A DNA stretch of 64,000 bases from Labilithrix sp. (GCA_019637105.1 JAHBWF010000003.1:1-64000); one strand, 5' to 3'; positions 27,433-36,432 are shown, numbered from the stretch's first letter. Notes: generated by a model not told the origin, from the sequence alone. Numbers and translations are program-made.

Positions 27433-28665
27433 TCAGCGGATCTCCTTGCAGACGAACGACGTCGCCCCTCCGGAGGTCGCGAGCGCGATCGTCATGCCCC
27501 ATTGCGGTTCGCCGACGACGACGTACGTGACCTCGGCCTCGCCCTCGGCGCGCAGCGTCACCTCCGCTCCGCTCGAGTAGCTCGCCGTCCAGCTCCGGAA
27601 CGCGTACTCGATCGAGGCGCCCGCCGCGAGGCCGGCCGTCGACGCGTACTCGCCGAGCGCGGCGTCGACCGCGGGCGAGACGCTGCTCGGCGCTCCCGCG
27701 GCGTGCGTCCCGCTGCCCTCGCGGACGTCGGCGGCCCGGTAGCTCCGGTTGCCGAGCATCGCGCTCACGCAGTCCTCGTCGGGATCGACCGCGGCCACCG
27801 GTCCCTCGCCGCAGAACCACGCGAAGTCGGGGCTCTGGTTGTGCTGGTAGTAGAGGATGAGGCGCTGCTCTTCGTCGAAGACGTAGTCCATCCCGTCCTC
27901 GTCGCCTCCGATGTCGACGGTGACGACCGTGCCCTTGCCGGGGTGGTGCTCGACGTTCACGTTGAAATCGTCCTCGCCGACGTCGTCGAGCACGCCCATC
28001 CCGCCGAAGTAGTCCGCGTAGTACGCCTTGGCGGCCTCGGCGAGCGCGCCGCACGACGCCGGCGCCGTGCCGACCGGAGAGGTGAGGATCGCCGCGAGCT
28101 TGCCCGCGCACGACGCCGTGGCGTCGGAGGCCGCGGGCAGGTCGGGAGCCGGCGCGACGCACTCGCCCGACGACGTCGGGCAGCCTTGGCCGGTGCACTG
28201 ACCGAGCACGGCGAAATCGCCGCGGAGCGAGATGTGCCGCGCCTTCACGCGGAGCTGGTACTCCCCCGCGTCGAAGCGCCCCGCGATCCGCGAAGCGAGG
28301 GTGCCCCCGAAGTTGTCGTTGCTCGCGATGTTCTGCCCCCAGCCGCCGTCGCCCTTCTTGTAGAGGTAAGCGACGGTGTCGAGGTTCTGCGTACGCAGCT
28401 CGGTCGTGAGCGCGAGCTCGGCGGGCCCGGTGAGCTTGAACGTCCAGGCGTGAAAGCGCTGGGCGTCGGTGAACGAGGCCCCGTTGGGCACGCCGAAGAC
28501 GAGCTCGCCGTGGTTCGAGGGGTTGGCGAACGCGTCGACGTTCGACTCGTCGGCGCCGACGGGGGCGCCGTCGTCGGACGAGCAGCCCGCGGCGCCCGCG
28601 GCGGCGAGCGCTGCGGCGGAGACGAGGAGGAACGGGCGAACGAGGGCGAGTGCGTTGCGTGACAT
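27433..28665 (-). CDS. Lipoprotein, unknown
   Basis: The 410-aa protein has a lipoprotein signal (LVSAAALAAAGAAGC). An N-terminal beta domain (about 45-150) follows: FHAWTFKLTGPAELALTTELRTQ and GRFDAGEYQLRVKARH resemble pre-peptidase C-terminal-like or DVUA0089-type jelly rolls. Two more Cys-containing beta domains follow. AGGAG lies 9 bp before ATG 28665. Secreted or outer-membrane-bound; function not recognised. Confidence 0.65.
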   Translation of the reverse strand: MSRNALALVRPFLLVSAAALAAAGAAGCSSDDGAPVGADESNVDAFANPSNHGELVFGVPNGASFTDAQRFHAWTFKLTGPAELALTTELRTQNLDTVAYLYKKGDGGWGQNIASNDNFGGTLASRIAGRFDAGEYQLRVKARHISLRGDFAVLGQCTGQGCPTSSGECVAPAPDLPAASDATASCAGKLAAILTSPVGTAPASCGALAEAAKAYYADYFGGMGVLDDVGEDDFNVNVEHHPGKGTVVTVDIGGDEDGMDYVFDEEQRLILYYQHNQSPDFAWFCGEGPVAAVDPDEDCVSAMLGNRSYRAADVREGSGTHAAGAPSSVSPAVDAALGEYASTAGLAAGASIEYAFRSWTASYSSGAEVTLRAEGEAEVTYVVVGEPQWGMTIALATSGGATSFVCKEIR

Positions 28666-28913
28666 CGGCGTGGCTCCTGGTGGGGTGGCGCGGCCGACAG
28701 CGCCGCGGATGAGTCGGACAATGTGCGATAGTCGTGCCGCGGCCGCGGGCGGGCCGGAGGCCTCGATATCTCCGGGAGGTCGATCTCGGGGTCGACGCGC
28801 GCGACGTGGATCAGGCTCCGACGCTGGGGGACGGATGGCCCACCCGCGTCGTGGACGATTGCGGCGCGCAGGTGACGACCGAGCGACGCTTGGCCGGCGC
28901 CGCTTCGAGCGGC

Positions 28914-29744
28914 CTACTTGACGTTGCCCGGCGGCGCGACGGTCGTGGAGCCCGCGCCGCGGAAGGCGAGGCCGGGCGGCGCGTTCGGCACCGAGAGGAG
29001 CGAGGTCTCGAGCTCGTCGCCGGCGAGCTTCACGAGCACCACCTCCCCGCCCTCGGTGAAGGCGTAGAGCTCGCCGCCCCAGAACGCGAGGCCGTAGGCG
29101 TCGGCGTAGCCGAGCGGGCCCCAGTTCTTCACGAGCGCCCCCGTCTTCGGATCGAACTCGACGAGACAGTCGGCGCAGCCGGGGCCCTTCACCGTGAGGA
29201 ACGACTTGCCGTCCTTGACCGAGACGAGGTCGCCGCTCGACTCGAGCCCGCCGCCGAGCTCGCCGACCTGGCTCACCGCGCCCGTCTCGGGATCGATGCG
29301 CAGGTACGCGCCGCCCTGGTAGCCGACGAGCACCTCCTTGCCCGGCTCGAGCGTCCCCGCCGGGACGAACGAGAGCGAGTTCGGGAACGAGCCCACCGCG
29401 ATGCGCGTGCATCGACCGGTGGCGTTCTCGACGAGGTAGAGCTCGGCGCCGGTCGACGCGTAGATCGTCGACGACTCGTCGAGCGCGATGTCGACGACGT
29501 GCGTGCAGCCGCGGAACGCGCCGACCTCGCGGACCGCGTGCGTCCCCGTGTCGACCACGTACAGGTACGTGTCGCTGTGCCCGTAGACCTCGCCCGACGG
29601 CTCGGAGGTCGCCGGACCGGCGTCCGCGACGAAGCTGGGCTCGGGCTCCTTCTCGGGCTCGGTGAACCCGTCACGCGACGACGACGTCGCGCACGCGACG
29701 AGGCCGAGACACACCGCCGAGAGTCCGAGAGCTGCCCGCTTCAC
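28914..29744 (-). CDS. Beta-propeller-like lipoprotein
   Basis: GTG 29744 has GAGGT 6 bp upstream and gives a lipoprotein signal (LGLSAVCLGLVACA). After an acidic linker the protein has repeated four-strand units (YLYVVDTGTHAVREVG, TIYASTGAELYLVENATG, LRIDPETGAVSQVG, LVEFDPKTGALVKNWG), which fit a six- or seven-bladed propeller of the YVTN/SMP-30 type. Conserved catalytic residues are not obvious, so a binding role is as likely as an enzymatic one. Confidence 0.65.
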   Translation of the reverse strand: MKRAALGLSAVCLGLVACATSSSRDGFTEPEKEPEPSFVADAGPATSEPSGEVYGHSDTYLYVVDTGTHAVREVGAFRGCTHVVDIALDESSTIYASTGAELYLVENATGRCTRIAVGSFPNSLSFVPAGTLEPGKEVLVGYQGGAYLRIDPETGAVSQVGELGGGLESSGDLVSVKDGKSFLTVKGPGCADCLVEFDPKTGALVKNWGPLGYADAYGLAFWGGELYAFTEGGEVVLVKLAGDELETSLLSVPNAPPGLAFRGAGSTTVAPPGNVK

Positions 29745-30144
29745 GTCGTCACCTCGAGCGGCCATCTACCATGGTGGCCGACTTTGCCCAACGGCGCCGC
29801 CGGTCCATAATGCCCGCGGATGATCGATCCCTCCGCGAGCGCGACGCCCGAGGATCCCGAGATCGAGCGGTTGGCGCGCGCGCGCCGCCAGGCCCGCGGC
29901 CTCCGCACCGCCGCGCGACGCGCCCTCGTCCTCGCCCGCCGCTACCGCCGCGAAGAGGGGGCCCCGCGGCGCGCGCGGGGCCGCGTGCGTGAATCAGGCG
30001 CTCGCCTGGCGGAGCGCCGCCCGCGAGCTCGGCGCGACCGCCGCGTCAGGCGGCCCCGGCCTCGCGCGCGCGTCCGCTCCGCCGAGCGCCGCGGGGCGCC
30101 GCGCCGGATAGACGCGGGCCGACGGGACGGACGCGGGGCGGCGC
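29745..30144. other. Intergenic region with a GC hairpin and a doubtful small ORF
   Basis: Between the propeller lipoprotein and the end of ku lies a hairpin with 9-bp arms (29960-29968 and 29974-29982, 5-nt loop) but no T-run on either strand. An open frame starts at ATG 29820. Its first ~50 codons look coding (MIDPSASATPEDPEIERLAR...), but it then becomes Arg-rich and runs through the hairpin into the antisense of ku, so at most a short or decayed gene is present. Confidence 0.3.
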
Positions 30145-31029
30145 TCAGCCGCTCTTCTTCTTCCGCGCCTTCGCCGGCGCCGGCTCCGCGCGCGGCTCGG
30201 CCTTCTTCGGCCCCTTCTTGATCGACGGCGGCGGCGCCTCGGCGTTGGCGGCGGTGGCCTCGGTGGCCGCGACCGAACGCTTGAGCGCCTCGAGCAGATC
30301 GATGATCTGCGCCTTCGGCGCCTCGGGCGCCGTCGTGATCTCCTCGCCAGCGACCTTCTTCTCGACCGCCTCCTTCACGCGCTCGGCCCACTCGTCGCGG
30401 AAGCGCCCCGGCTCGAAGCTCTCCTTCTCGAGCTGCCCGATCAGCTTGTCCGCGAGATCGAGCTCGATCGGCTTGAACTCGAACGAGCCACCGGTGTCGA
30501 CCTCGTCGAACGAGCGGACCTCGTCGGCGTAGTAGCACTCGTGCAAGATGAGCCCCTTCTTGTAAGGGCGCACGAGCACGAGGTTGTCCTTCCCTCGCTG
30601 CGAGAAGCGCCCGACGGCGAGCTTGTCGTTCCGCTCGAGCGCCTGCGACAAGAGCGAGTACGCGCGGTCGCCGCCCTTGTCGGGCCCGAGGAAGTACGTC
30701 TTCTCGATGTAGAGGAAGTCCACCGTGTCCGCCGGGACGAACTCGTGGAGCTCGAGCACGCCCGTGCGCGCGGCCTCCAGCGCCTTGAGCTCCTCGTCGG
30801 TGAACTTCACGTACTGATCGCGCGCGTACTCGAAGCCGCGGATCGTGTCGGCGCGCTCGACGACGACGTTTTCGACCGGGCAGAGGAGCTGCTGCTTCAG
30901 CCGGCTGCCGCACGCCTTGTGCAGCATGTTGAAGCTCACCGCCTTGGCCGACGTGGCCGTGAAGAGCTTGAAGGGGATCGAGACGAGCCCGAAGGAGAGG
31001 GTGCCGGAACCAATCGAACGAGCGGCCAT
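30145..31029 (-). CDS. ku: Ku protein (non-homologous end joining)
   Basis: The 294-aa protein is a full bacterial Ku core: SIGSGTLSFGLVSIPFKLFTAT at the N-terminus, LHKACGSRLKQQLLCP, KTYFLGPDKGGDRAYSLL, and GRFDEW-like PGRFRDEWAERV near residue 215. It ends in a Lys/Pro/Ala-rich basic tail (PKKAEPRAEPAPAKARKKKSG), as known for Ku C-termini that aid DNA binding. Ku dimers ring DNA ends and recruit LigD. No ligD lies in the window. Confidence 0.95.
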   Translation of the reverse strand: MAARSIGSGTLSFGLVSIPFKLFTATSAKAVSFNMLHKACGSRLKQQLLCPVENVVVERADTIRGFEYARDQYVKFTDEELKALEAARTGVLELHEFVPADTVDFLYIEKTYFLGPDKGGDRAYSLLSQALERNDKLAVGRFSQRGKDNLVLVRPYKKGLILHECYYADEVRSFDEVDTGGSFEFKPIELDLADKLIGQLEKESFEPGRFRDEWAERVKEAVEKKVAGEEITTAPEAPKAQIIDLLEALKRSVAATEATAANAEAPPPSIKKGPKKAEPRAEPAPAKARKKKSG

Positions 31030-31152
31030 GGGGATGGGCCGATCGTAGTGAATCCGCCGCTGGGCTGTCTAAAAACGCAGCCCAAGGAGGCATTTTTACG
31101 CATTGTTTTCGCCACTTGGAGCTGTCCCCGTGTCCCCCGAAAAAAATCCGCC

Positions 31153-31180
31153 TTGACGATAATGTGATCCGAGGTAGGAG
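31153..31180 (+). promoter_or_regulatory. Possible sigma70-like promoter upstream of a lipoprotein gene
   Basis: TTGACG (31153-31158) is followed after 16 bp by TAGGAG (31175-31180), about 55 bp before the lipoprotein ATG. The -35 is good and the -10 is weak. An AT-richer patch just upstream (TTTTTACGCATTGTTTTCG, 31093-31111) is unusual for this genome and fits a promoter region. A hairpin (TGGGCTG 31061-31067 with CAGCCCA 31078-31084) lies between it and the divergent ku start. Confidence 0.3.
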
Positions 31181-31235
31181 AACGGCGCCCACGATCTGAA
31201 AGGCTCAGGTTGGGGCGCGACGAGGGAGAACGGAC

Positions 31236-32030
31236 ATGAAGCTGGGGGTCGTGGCAGTGGCGGGCGCGGCGGTTCTGGTCCTGGCGGCGGGCTGCGCCGC
31301 GCCGACGCAGAAGGAAGCGCGCTCGACGGCGCTGCTCTCCGCCGCCATCTCCGCCCCGGTCGCCGCGTCCGCGGACGGCGCCCCGGCGCCGTCGCCCCTC
31401 GAGTCGCCGGTGAAGTCCGAGCCCGAGACGATCCCGACGGCGTGCGTCGGCGAGCAGTCGATCAAGAACGCGAAGGCGTGCCTCCCTCCCGGCGTCTTCG
31501 CGAAGAAGCTTTGCGGCGGCATCTACCCGGAGGTCGCGCTCGCGATGTTCGCGAAGGGCACCCCGTGGACGCGCGTCTGGCTCGCCGGCGACGTCGAGGC
31601 CTGGAACGCGTCGGGCGGCCTCACGCACCGCGCGAAGCTCGCGTTCGACGAGGAGGTCATCGTCCTCTCGCGCCACTCGGCGGGCGGAGGCGGCGGCATC
31701 GTCATGACCGGCGCGATGGCGAGCTTCGACGTCCTCCGCTGGGACGGCACGTGCGTCTCGGTGATGGAGGGTGAGCTCACGACGCGACGACCGCCGGCGC
31801 CGAAGCCCGCGGCCGTGCCGTGGAGCCGCCTCGAAGAGACGACGCGGCGCGCGCTCCTGACGTCGCCGAAGGTCAAGGCGACGCACGACTCGCTCGACAA
31901 GGCGTGCAGCTCGGTGTCGTCGCCGGCCGAGAAGAAGTCGTGCGACAAGGCGGACAAGGCGTTCACGAACGCCGTCGCCGACTTCGTCCGCGGCGGCGGC
32001 GCGCTGCCGACGCCCGCGCGCCGCCCCTGA
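31236..32030 (+). CDS. Lipoprotein, unknown
   Basis: The 264-aa protein has a lipoprotein signal (VVAVAGAAVLVLAAGC), a Ser/Pro/Ala linker, a Cys-containing domain (CVGEQSIKNAKACLPPGVFAKKLCGGIYPEVALAMF) and a beta-rich middle (TRVWLAGDVEAWNASGG, EVIVLSRHS). It ends in a helical part with Cys pairs (LDKACSSVSSPAEKKSCDKADKAF). I know similar proteins only as uncharacterised myxobacterial lipoproteins. Confidence 0.65.
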   Translation: MKLGVVAVAGAAVLVLAAGCAAPTQKEARSTALLSAAISAPVAASADGAPAPSPLESPVKSEPETIPTACVGEQSIKNAKACLPPGVFAKKLCGGIYPEVALAMFAKGTPWTRVWLAGDVEAWNASGGLTHRAKLAFDEEVIVLSRHSAGGGGGIVMTGAMASFDVLRWDGTCVSVMEGELTTRRPPAPKPAAVPWSRLEETTRRALLTSPKVKATHDSLDKACSSVSSPAEKKSCDKADKAFTNAVADFVRGGGALPTPARRP

Positions 32031-32211
32031 GCGCCTGGCTCCAGGGCCGGACGGATCGGGCGACGGAGACGACGCCCGCGGGCGCGCCCGCCGAACGCGA
32101 GCGCGGGCTGGCATCCGCCGTGCAGTCGAGCTCGAGCGCGCGTGAATTCCTTGTCGAGGGACACGCTCCCCTCGCGACATCGCGCGCGATCGGTCCTATG
32201 AACACGCAGCC

Positions 32212-33825
32212 ATGCTGACGGGCGCCACCACCCGGACGCAGTCGTTCCTCCGCGCTCCCATCACGAGCGAGAGCGAACGCGCACACTTCCAGCGGCGCCT
32301 GGCGTTCACACTCCTGCTCGTCTTCGTCCTGGCGTTCGGCTTCTGGCTCGTCAGCGTCGGCGTGCACCCGTTCATCCGGAACGGATCGATCCGCGTCTAC
32401 TTCACGAGCGCCGTGGCCGTCGCGCAGCTCGCGACCACGTTCACCGGGCTCGCCGGCTGGGCGATCGTGCGGGCGCGCAAGTGGAGCGCGGACTTCCTCG
32501 ACGCCGCCGACGTCGTCGGCACGCTGATGATCTGCTGGGGCTGGGAGTTCATGGCGACGTGCCAGGGCCCGCTCTGGCGCCCCGAGCTCGTCGGCGTGCT
32601 CGCCGTCTCGTACACGCTCGTCACGCGCACGGCGATCGTCCCCTCGACGACGCTGCGCACCGCGGCGATCGGCACCGCCAGCTTCCTCCCCCTCGCCCCC
32701 GCGACCTACGCGATGTACGCCGGCGCGGGGACGACGACGACGCCGCTCGAGCCCGCGGCGTACGTCGCGATCTGGTCGATGCTCGGCGTGGCCTGCACCA
32801 GCACCATCTCGTACGTCATGTACGGCCTCCGCCTCGAGGTGAGCAAGGCGATGCGCCTCGGGCAGTACCTCCTCGAGCACAAGATCGGCGAGGGCGGCAT
32901 GGGCGCGGTCTACCGGGCGAGCCACGCGATGTTGCGGCGCCCGACGGCGATCAAGCTGCTCACGGGGACGACCGACCGCGCGGCGCAGCGCTTCGAGCGC
33001 GAGGTGCAGCTGACGGCGAGGCTCACCCACCCGAACACCATCGCCGTCTTCGACTACGGGCGCACGCCGGACGGGGTCTTCTACTACGCGATGGAGTACC
33101 TCGAGGGGATCACGCTCGACGAGCTCGTCGAGGCGCACGGTCCGCAGCCCGCGGCGCGGGTCGTCCACCTCCTCGTCCAGATCTGCGGAGCGCTCGAGGA
33201 GGCCCACGCCGCCGGGCTCGTGCACCGCGACATCAAGCCGGCGAACGTCATGCTGACCGAGCGCGGCGGTCAGTTCGACGTGGTGAAGGTGCTCGACTTC
33301 GGGCTCGTCAAGGAGTCCGAGGCGTCGAGCGCGCTCTCGACCTCGAGCCTGAGCGCCGTGATGGGCACGCCGCACTTCATGGCGCCCGAGGCGATCCTCG
33401 ATCCGCAGAACGTCGACGGTCGCACGGACCTCTACGCGCTGGGGGCGACGGCGTATTTCCTCCTGACCGGCGAGCGCGTCTTCGACGGCGCGAACCTCGT
33501 CGAGATCTGCAGCGCGCACCTGCACCAGACGCCGATCGATCCCTCCGAGAGGCGGCCCGACGTGCCCAAGGAGCTCTCGGACGTGGTGGTGGCGTGCCTC
33601 GCGAAGAAGCCGGAGGACCGGCCGAAGTCCGCGGGCGAGCTCGCCGACCGGCTCGTCGCGTGCGGCCTGCCCCCGTGGTCGCGCTTCGACGCGCGCGCCT
33701 TCTGGGAGCGCGCCCGCGAGGCGCCCCCCAAGAAGCCGGAGCCCGCGAAGCGCAAGCGGCGGACCTCGGCGGGCATGCGCGGCGCCACGGTCACCGTCGC
33801 GCTCGACGACCGCGCGCCCGGCTGA
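32212..33825 (+). CDS. Membrane Ser/Thr protein kinase with N-terminal multi-helix domain
   Basis: The 537-aa protein has about six membrane helices in residues 25-210, then a Hanks-type kinase domain (about 218-490). Visible are the Gly loop GEGGMGAVY (after Lys224), AIKLL, HRDIKPANV (338-346), LDFGLVK, MGTPHFMAPEA and DLYALGATAYFLLTG, with all catalytic residues. This is the PknB-like type abundant in myxobacteria, but with the membrane domain in front of the kinase rather than a single anchor behind it. The tail is Lys/Arg-rich. A six-codon ORF (ATG 32199) overlaps the start and could be a leader, without further support. Confidence 0.9.
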   Translation: MLTGATTRTQSFLRAPITSESERAHFQRRLAFTLLLVFVLAFGFWLVSVGVHPFIRNGSIRVYFTSAVAVAQLATTFTGLAGWAIVRARKWSADFLDAADVVGTLMICWGWEFMATCQGPLWRPELVGVLAVSYTLVTRTAIVPSTTLRTAAIGTASFLPLAPATYAMYAGAGTTTTPLEPAAYVAIWSMLGVACTSTISYVMYGLRLEVSKAMRLGQYLLEHKIGEGGMGAVYRASHAMLRRPTAIKLLTGTTDRAAQRFEREVQLTARLTHPNTIAVFDYGRTPDGVFYYAMEYLEGITLDELVEAHGPQPAARVVHLLVQICGALEEAHAAGLVHRDIKPANVMLTERGGQFDVVKVLDFGLVKESEASSALSTSSLSAVMGTPHFMAPEAILDPQNVDGRTDLYALGATAYFLLTGERVFDGANLVEICSAHLHQTPIDPSERRPDVPKELSDVVVACLAKKPEDRPKSAGELADRLVACGLPPWSRFDARAFWERAREAPPKKPEPAKRKRRTSAGMRGATVTVALDDRAPG

Positions 33826-33843
33826 CTCGGCGCGCGCGGGACG

Positions 33844-34632
33844 TCAGTCGCACGGCTTCTGCGCGTAGCCCGGCGACGCGGGCATCGAGCAGAAGTCGGC
33901 GCGGTTGTCGTCGGTGTCCGGGGCGTCGGCCCTGCGCCCGAACGAGCGCGCGGGCTGCCCCGTGGTCTTGCGGATCGTCGGGACGGCCGCGACGGCGCCC
34001 TCGACGGTCGCCGTCGGCGGGGACGCGGGCGCCGGAGCCGCGCCGGCGTCGGGATCGGTCGACCATCCGACGACGTCGAGCAGCTCCGCGCCGCGGACGA
34101 GCTGCACCGCGCCGCGGCTCGTCTCGAGCCCCCAGTCGTTCAAGCCGATGACCTGATCGACGCGATCGACGACGCCGAGCCGGAAGGTCTGGTTGCCGCC
34201 CACGACCCAGAAGCCGGTGGCGCCGACCACGTCGCCGGGATCGCCGACGCTCACGACGTACCTGACGGTGCCGGCCGCGTTGATCAGGCGAAGCTTCAGA
34301 TCGTGGACGGGCGTCCCGGGCTCGGCGCGCAGCTCGACGAACTCGGCGCCGTCGCCGAAGCCGTCGATGTCGACGTAGATCTCGTTGATCGCGACGGGCG
34401 CGGGCGCGGAGGCCTCGACGTCGACGCGCGCGTCCTTTCCCGCGTCGGTCACCGGATCGGGCTCATCGTCGTCGTCGTCGTCGCTCGACGCGTCGCCGCC
34501 GCCGGCGCTCGCCTCGAGCGTCCCGGCCTCGCGGAGCTCGGGCGGGACCGCGGCGCCGTTGCCCGCGGAGCACGCGACGTGCGCCGCGAGCGGAGCGAGG
34601 GCGATCGCCAGGACGAGGAGATTGCGCGCCAT
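33844..34632 (-). CDS. Lipoprotein with lamin-tail (LTD) domain
   Basis: The 262-aa protein has a lipoprotein signal (VLAIALAPLAAHVAC) and a low-complexity Asp-rich linker with a run of Asp (about 50-57). The LTD domain starts at VAINEIYVDIDGFGDGAEFVELRA and ends near DTDDNRADFC. Bacterial LTD domains are surface beta-sandwiches, often tied to nucleases or adhesion; here there is no enzyme domain. Confidence 0.8.
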   Translation of the reverse strand: MARNLLVLAIALAPLAAHVACSAGNGAAVPPELREAGTLEASAGGGDASSDDDDDDEPDPVTDAGKDARVDVEASAPAPVAINEIYVDIDGFGDGAEFVELRAEPGTPVHDLKLRLINAAGTVRYVVSVGDPGDVVGATGFWVVGGNQTFRLGVVDRVDQVIGLNDWGLETSRGAVQLVRGAELLDVVGWSTDPDAGAAPAPASPPTATVEGAVAAVPTIRKTTGQPARSFGRRADAPDTDDNRADFCSMPASPGYAQKPCD

Positions 34633-34697
34633 GGATGCAGCCGTCCTTCGGGGGCTCTCAGGACGTCATACGTGACGCCGCTTTGCAACCCCCCTCC

Positions 34698-35378
34698 TCA
34701 GTATCGGTAGCTGAACTCGTACGGCAGGCACTTGTCGCCGTTGATCTGACGCACGCGGATGAAGAAATCGGCCGAGTCGTTGTCGGTGAAGCCGTCGCAG
34801 TCCCACTGCGGGACGGCGCGCCCCGGCGCGGCCGCGCAGCACCCGCGCATGCCGATGTCGTTGGGCGGCATGAAGACGCCCTGCGCGCAGCCGGTGACCG
34901 CGTTGCTCGTGGCGTTCTTGCAGCGCGCGTACACGCAGAGCTCGGTGCCGGCGGTCTTGCCCTCGAAGTCCGTGTCGAGCGAGCAGCCGAACTTGTCGGT
35001 CGCCGAGAGCTTGTAGAAATCGACGTCGACCGCGCCCTTCGCGACGCCCTTCACGGTCTTGTAGGAGTTGTCGCAGTCGTCCGTGTCGGGGAGGACCTTC
35101 GCGACGTTCTCGGAGGCGCCGGGATCGTCGTTGTCGATGCACTGATCGCCGTCGGGCGGCGTCGGATCTTCGTCCTCGTCCGGCGCGGGCGGATCGAACT
35201 CGGGCTCGAACGGCGGCTTGTCGTCGGTCGCCGGCTTCTTCGTGTTCGAGGGGGACTCCGTCGCGGGAACCTCTTCGGGATCGTCGACGTCACCGTTGTC
35301 GGTCGCGCAGCCGACGAGCACGAAGCCAACGACGGTCGCCGCGCACGCGAAGCGCCGCGATCCAAGCGAGAAGCGCAT
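34698..35378 (-). CDS. Cys-rich lipoprotein, unknown
   Basis: The 226-aa protein has a lipoprotein signal (FACAATVVGFVLVGC) and an acidic Pro/Asp/Glu linker. The Cys-rich domain has CIDNDDPGASENVAKVLPDTDDCDNSYK, CSLDTDFEGK, CVYARC and RGCCAAAPG. It is secreted and disulfide-stabilised. I do not recognise the family. The start is ATG 35378; a TTG at 35384 is possible. Confidence 0.65.
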   Translation of the reverse strand: MRFSLGSRRFACAATVVGFVLVGCATDNGDVDDPEEVPATESPSNTKKPATDDKPPFEPEFDPPAPDEDEDPTPPDGDQCIDNDDPGASENVAKVLPDTDDCDNSYKTVKGVAKGAVDVDFYKLSATDKFGCSLDTDFEGKTAGTELCVYARCKNATSNAVTGCAQGVFMPPNDIGMRGCCAAAPGRAVPQWDCDGFTDNDSADFFIRVRQINGDKCLPYEFSYRY

Positions 35379-35537
35379 GCGCAAATGCTGACTGAACGCG
35401 TGCGTGATGCAAGACGCAACCTACGAATTTGAATGGGCTATTCAGGATCCATCACGCGTCAAAGATGACGCGCCGCGTTCACGCGCGCGCGCGAATTCGT
35501 GAGCGACGGCGCGGGCTCGGCCGTCGCCGCGCAGGCT

Positions 35538-35909
35538 TCACCCGCCGAACGGCAGGAGGCGCTCGGCGACCCACGCCCTCACGTCGTCGTACGACGCCTC
35601 GCGCAACGCGACGCGATGGAGGACCGCCCCGAGCTCGGACGGTGTCGCGTCGAGCCGGAAGCCGAGCGTCTTGGTGTGCCAGTCGACGACGAGGACGCTC
35701 ATCGCGCGGAACGCGCCGAAGCAACGCGGGGTGCGGCCGAGCGCGAAGAGGAGCGCGCCGGGGACGTCGTAGACGTCGTCGGCGAGGTGATCGGCCTCGC
35801 GGAGCGCGATGCGGAGGGCGATCTCACTCGCGCGCGGATCGGTGCCGAGCTCGGGCGCGATGCGCGCGTAGGCCCGCACGAGGACGTCGGCGTCGACCAC
35901 CCACGTCAC
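35538..35909 (-). CDS. Doc/Fic-like fold protein without the Fic active site (possible toxin)
   Basis: GTG 35909 overlaps the stop of the upstream small gene as GTGA. The 123-aa protein follows the order of phage P1 Doc: a helix (ALRIALREADHLADDVYDVPGAL), then CFGAFRAMSVLVVDWHTKTLGFRLDATPSEL where Doc has HxFxDANKRTALNSALLFLRRNG, and a final helix (SYDDVRAWVAERL). The catalytic His and the N-K-R of the Fic motif are absent (RCFGAFRAMS). It is either a diverged toxin with another activity, an inactive remnant, or unrelated and only similar in shape. Size and coupling to a ~60-aa partner fit a toxin-antitoxin module. Confidence 0.4.
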   Translation of the reverse strand: MTWVVDADVLVRAYARIAPELGTDPRASEIALRIALREADHLADDVYDVPGALLFALGRTPRCFGAFRAMSVLVVDWHTKTLGFRLDATPSELGAVLHRVALREASYDDVRAWVAERLLPFGG

Positions 35910-36079
35910 GAGCCGCTCCCGGAGCGCTCCGGCGAGGGCGCGGGCGATCGCTGCTCGCGGAGCTCGGCCTCGACGTCTTCGCCGAAGCGCCGGTCGAGCG
36001 CCGCGAGCGCGTCGTAGTCGCGCCGCCGGGCCTTCGGCAGCGAGAGGAAGAATGCGACCACGTCTTCGTCCTGGCTCAC
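35906..36079 (-). CDS. Small partner of the Doc-like protein (possible antitoxin)
   Basis: The frame ends in TGA overlapping the GTG of the Doc-like gene. GTG 36079 gives 57 aa (SQDEDVVAFFLSLPKARRRDYDALAALDRRFGEDV...), rich in charge with one amphipathic helix and no clear DNA-binding motif. Longer readings start at GTG 36130 or ATG 36256, but the latter would place the palindrome at 36232-36254 against its start codon. Order (small gene first, overlap, then the toxin-like gene) is that of type II modules. Confidence 0.4.
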   Translation of the reverse strand: MSQDEDVVAFFLSLPKARRRDYDALAALDRRFGEDVEAELREQRSPAPSPERSGSGS

Positions 36080-36231
36080 GGGCTCCGTTCTCTCGTCGAC
36101 CTCGGGCGGATCGCGCCGACCTCGTGCCACCAAGGTAGCGAAGATCGCGCGCGACGACGCAAGGGAGTCGACGAGAGGCGACGGAGGCCGCGCCGATCCG
36201 GCTGGGGTCTCTCCGTGCGGCGGCGTAACAC

Positions 36232-36254
36232 GTCCCGTAACGACGTTACGGGAC
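36232..36254. promoter_or_regulatory. Perfect 23-bp palindrome, likely operator
   Basis: GTCCCGTAACG-A-CGTTACGGGAC is a perfect 11-bp inverted repeat around one A. Further CGTTACG copies follow to its right (near 36271 and 36279), and CGTAACAC lies just left of it. It lies upstream of the small toxin-antitoxin-like unit read leftward, the usual place for an autoregulatory operator. Confidence 0.6.
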
Positions 36255-36432
36255 ATCGAGAACGCCGCGTTACGCGCGTTACGGAACGCACCGCGAACGG
36301 CGGGATCCGGCGTGCCACTGGCACAGCGGCCGCGGCGCGACGATCAGGTACGATCTCGCGCCTCTTCGTGGCGATCCGGACCGCGCTCGCGCGCGCGGCG
36401 GAGCGGGCACCTCGCTTGCACACGGGCGCCGC

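Noticed and set aside
29960-29982. GC hairpin downstream of ku as a terminator
   Set aside because: Stem without a U-tract and about 160 bp beyond the stop; it can only be noted as a hairpin.
30145-31029. A full NHEJ operon (Ku plus LigD)
   Set aside because: No ligase, polymerase or nuclease domain gene of the LigD type is adjacent or elsewhere in the window.
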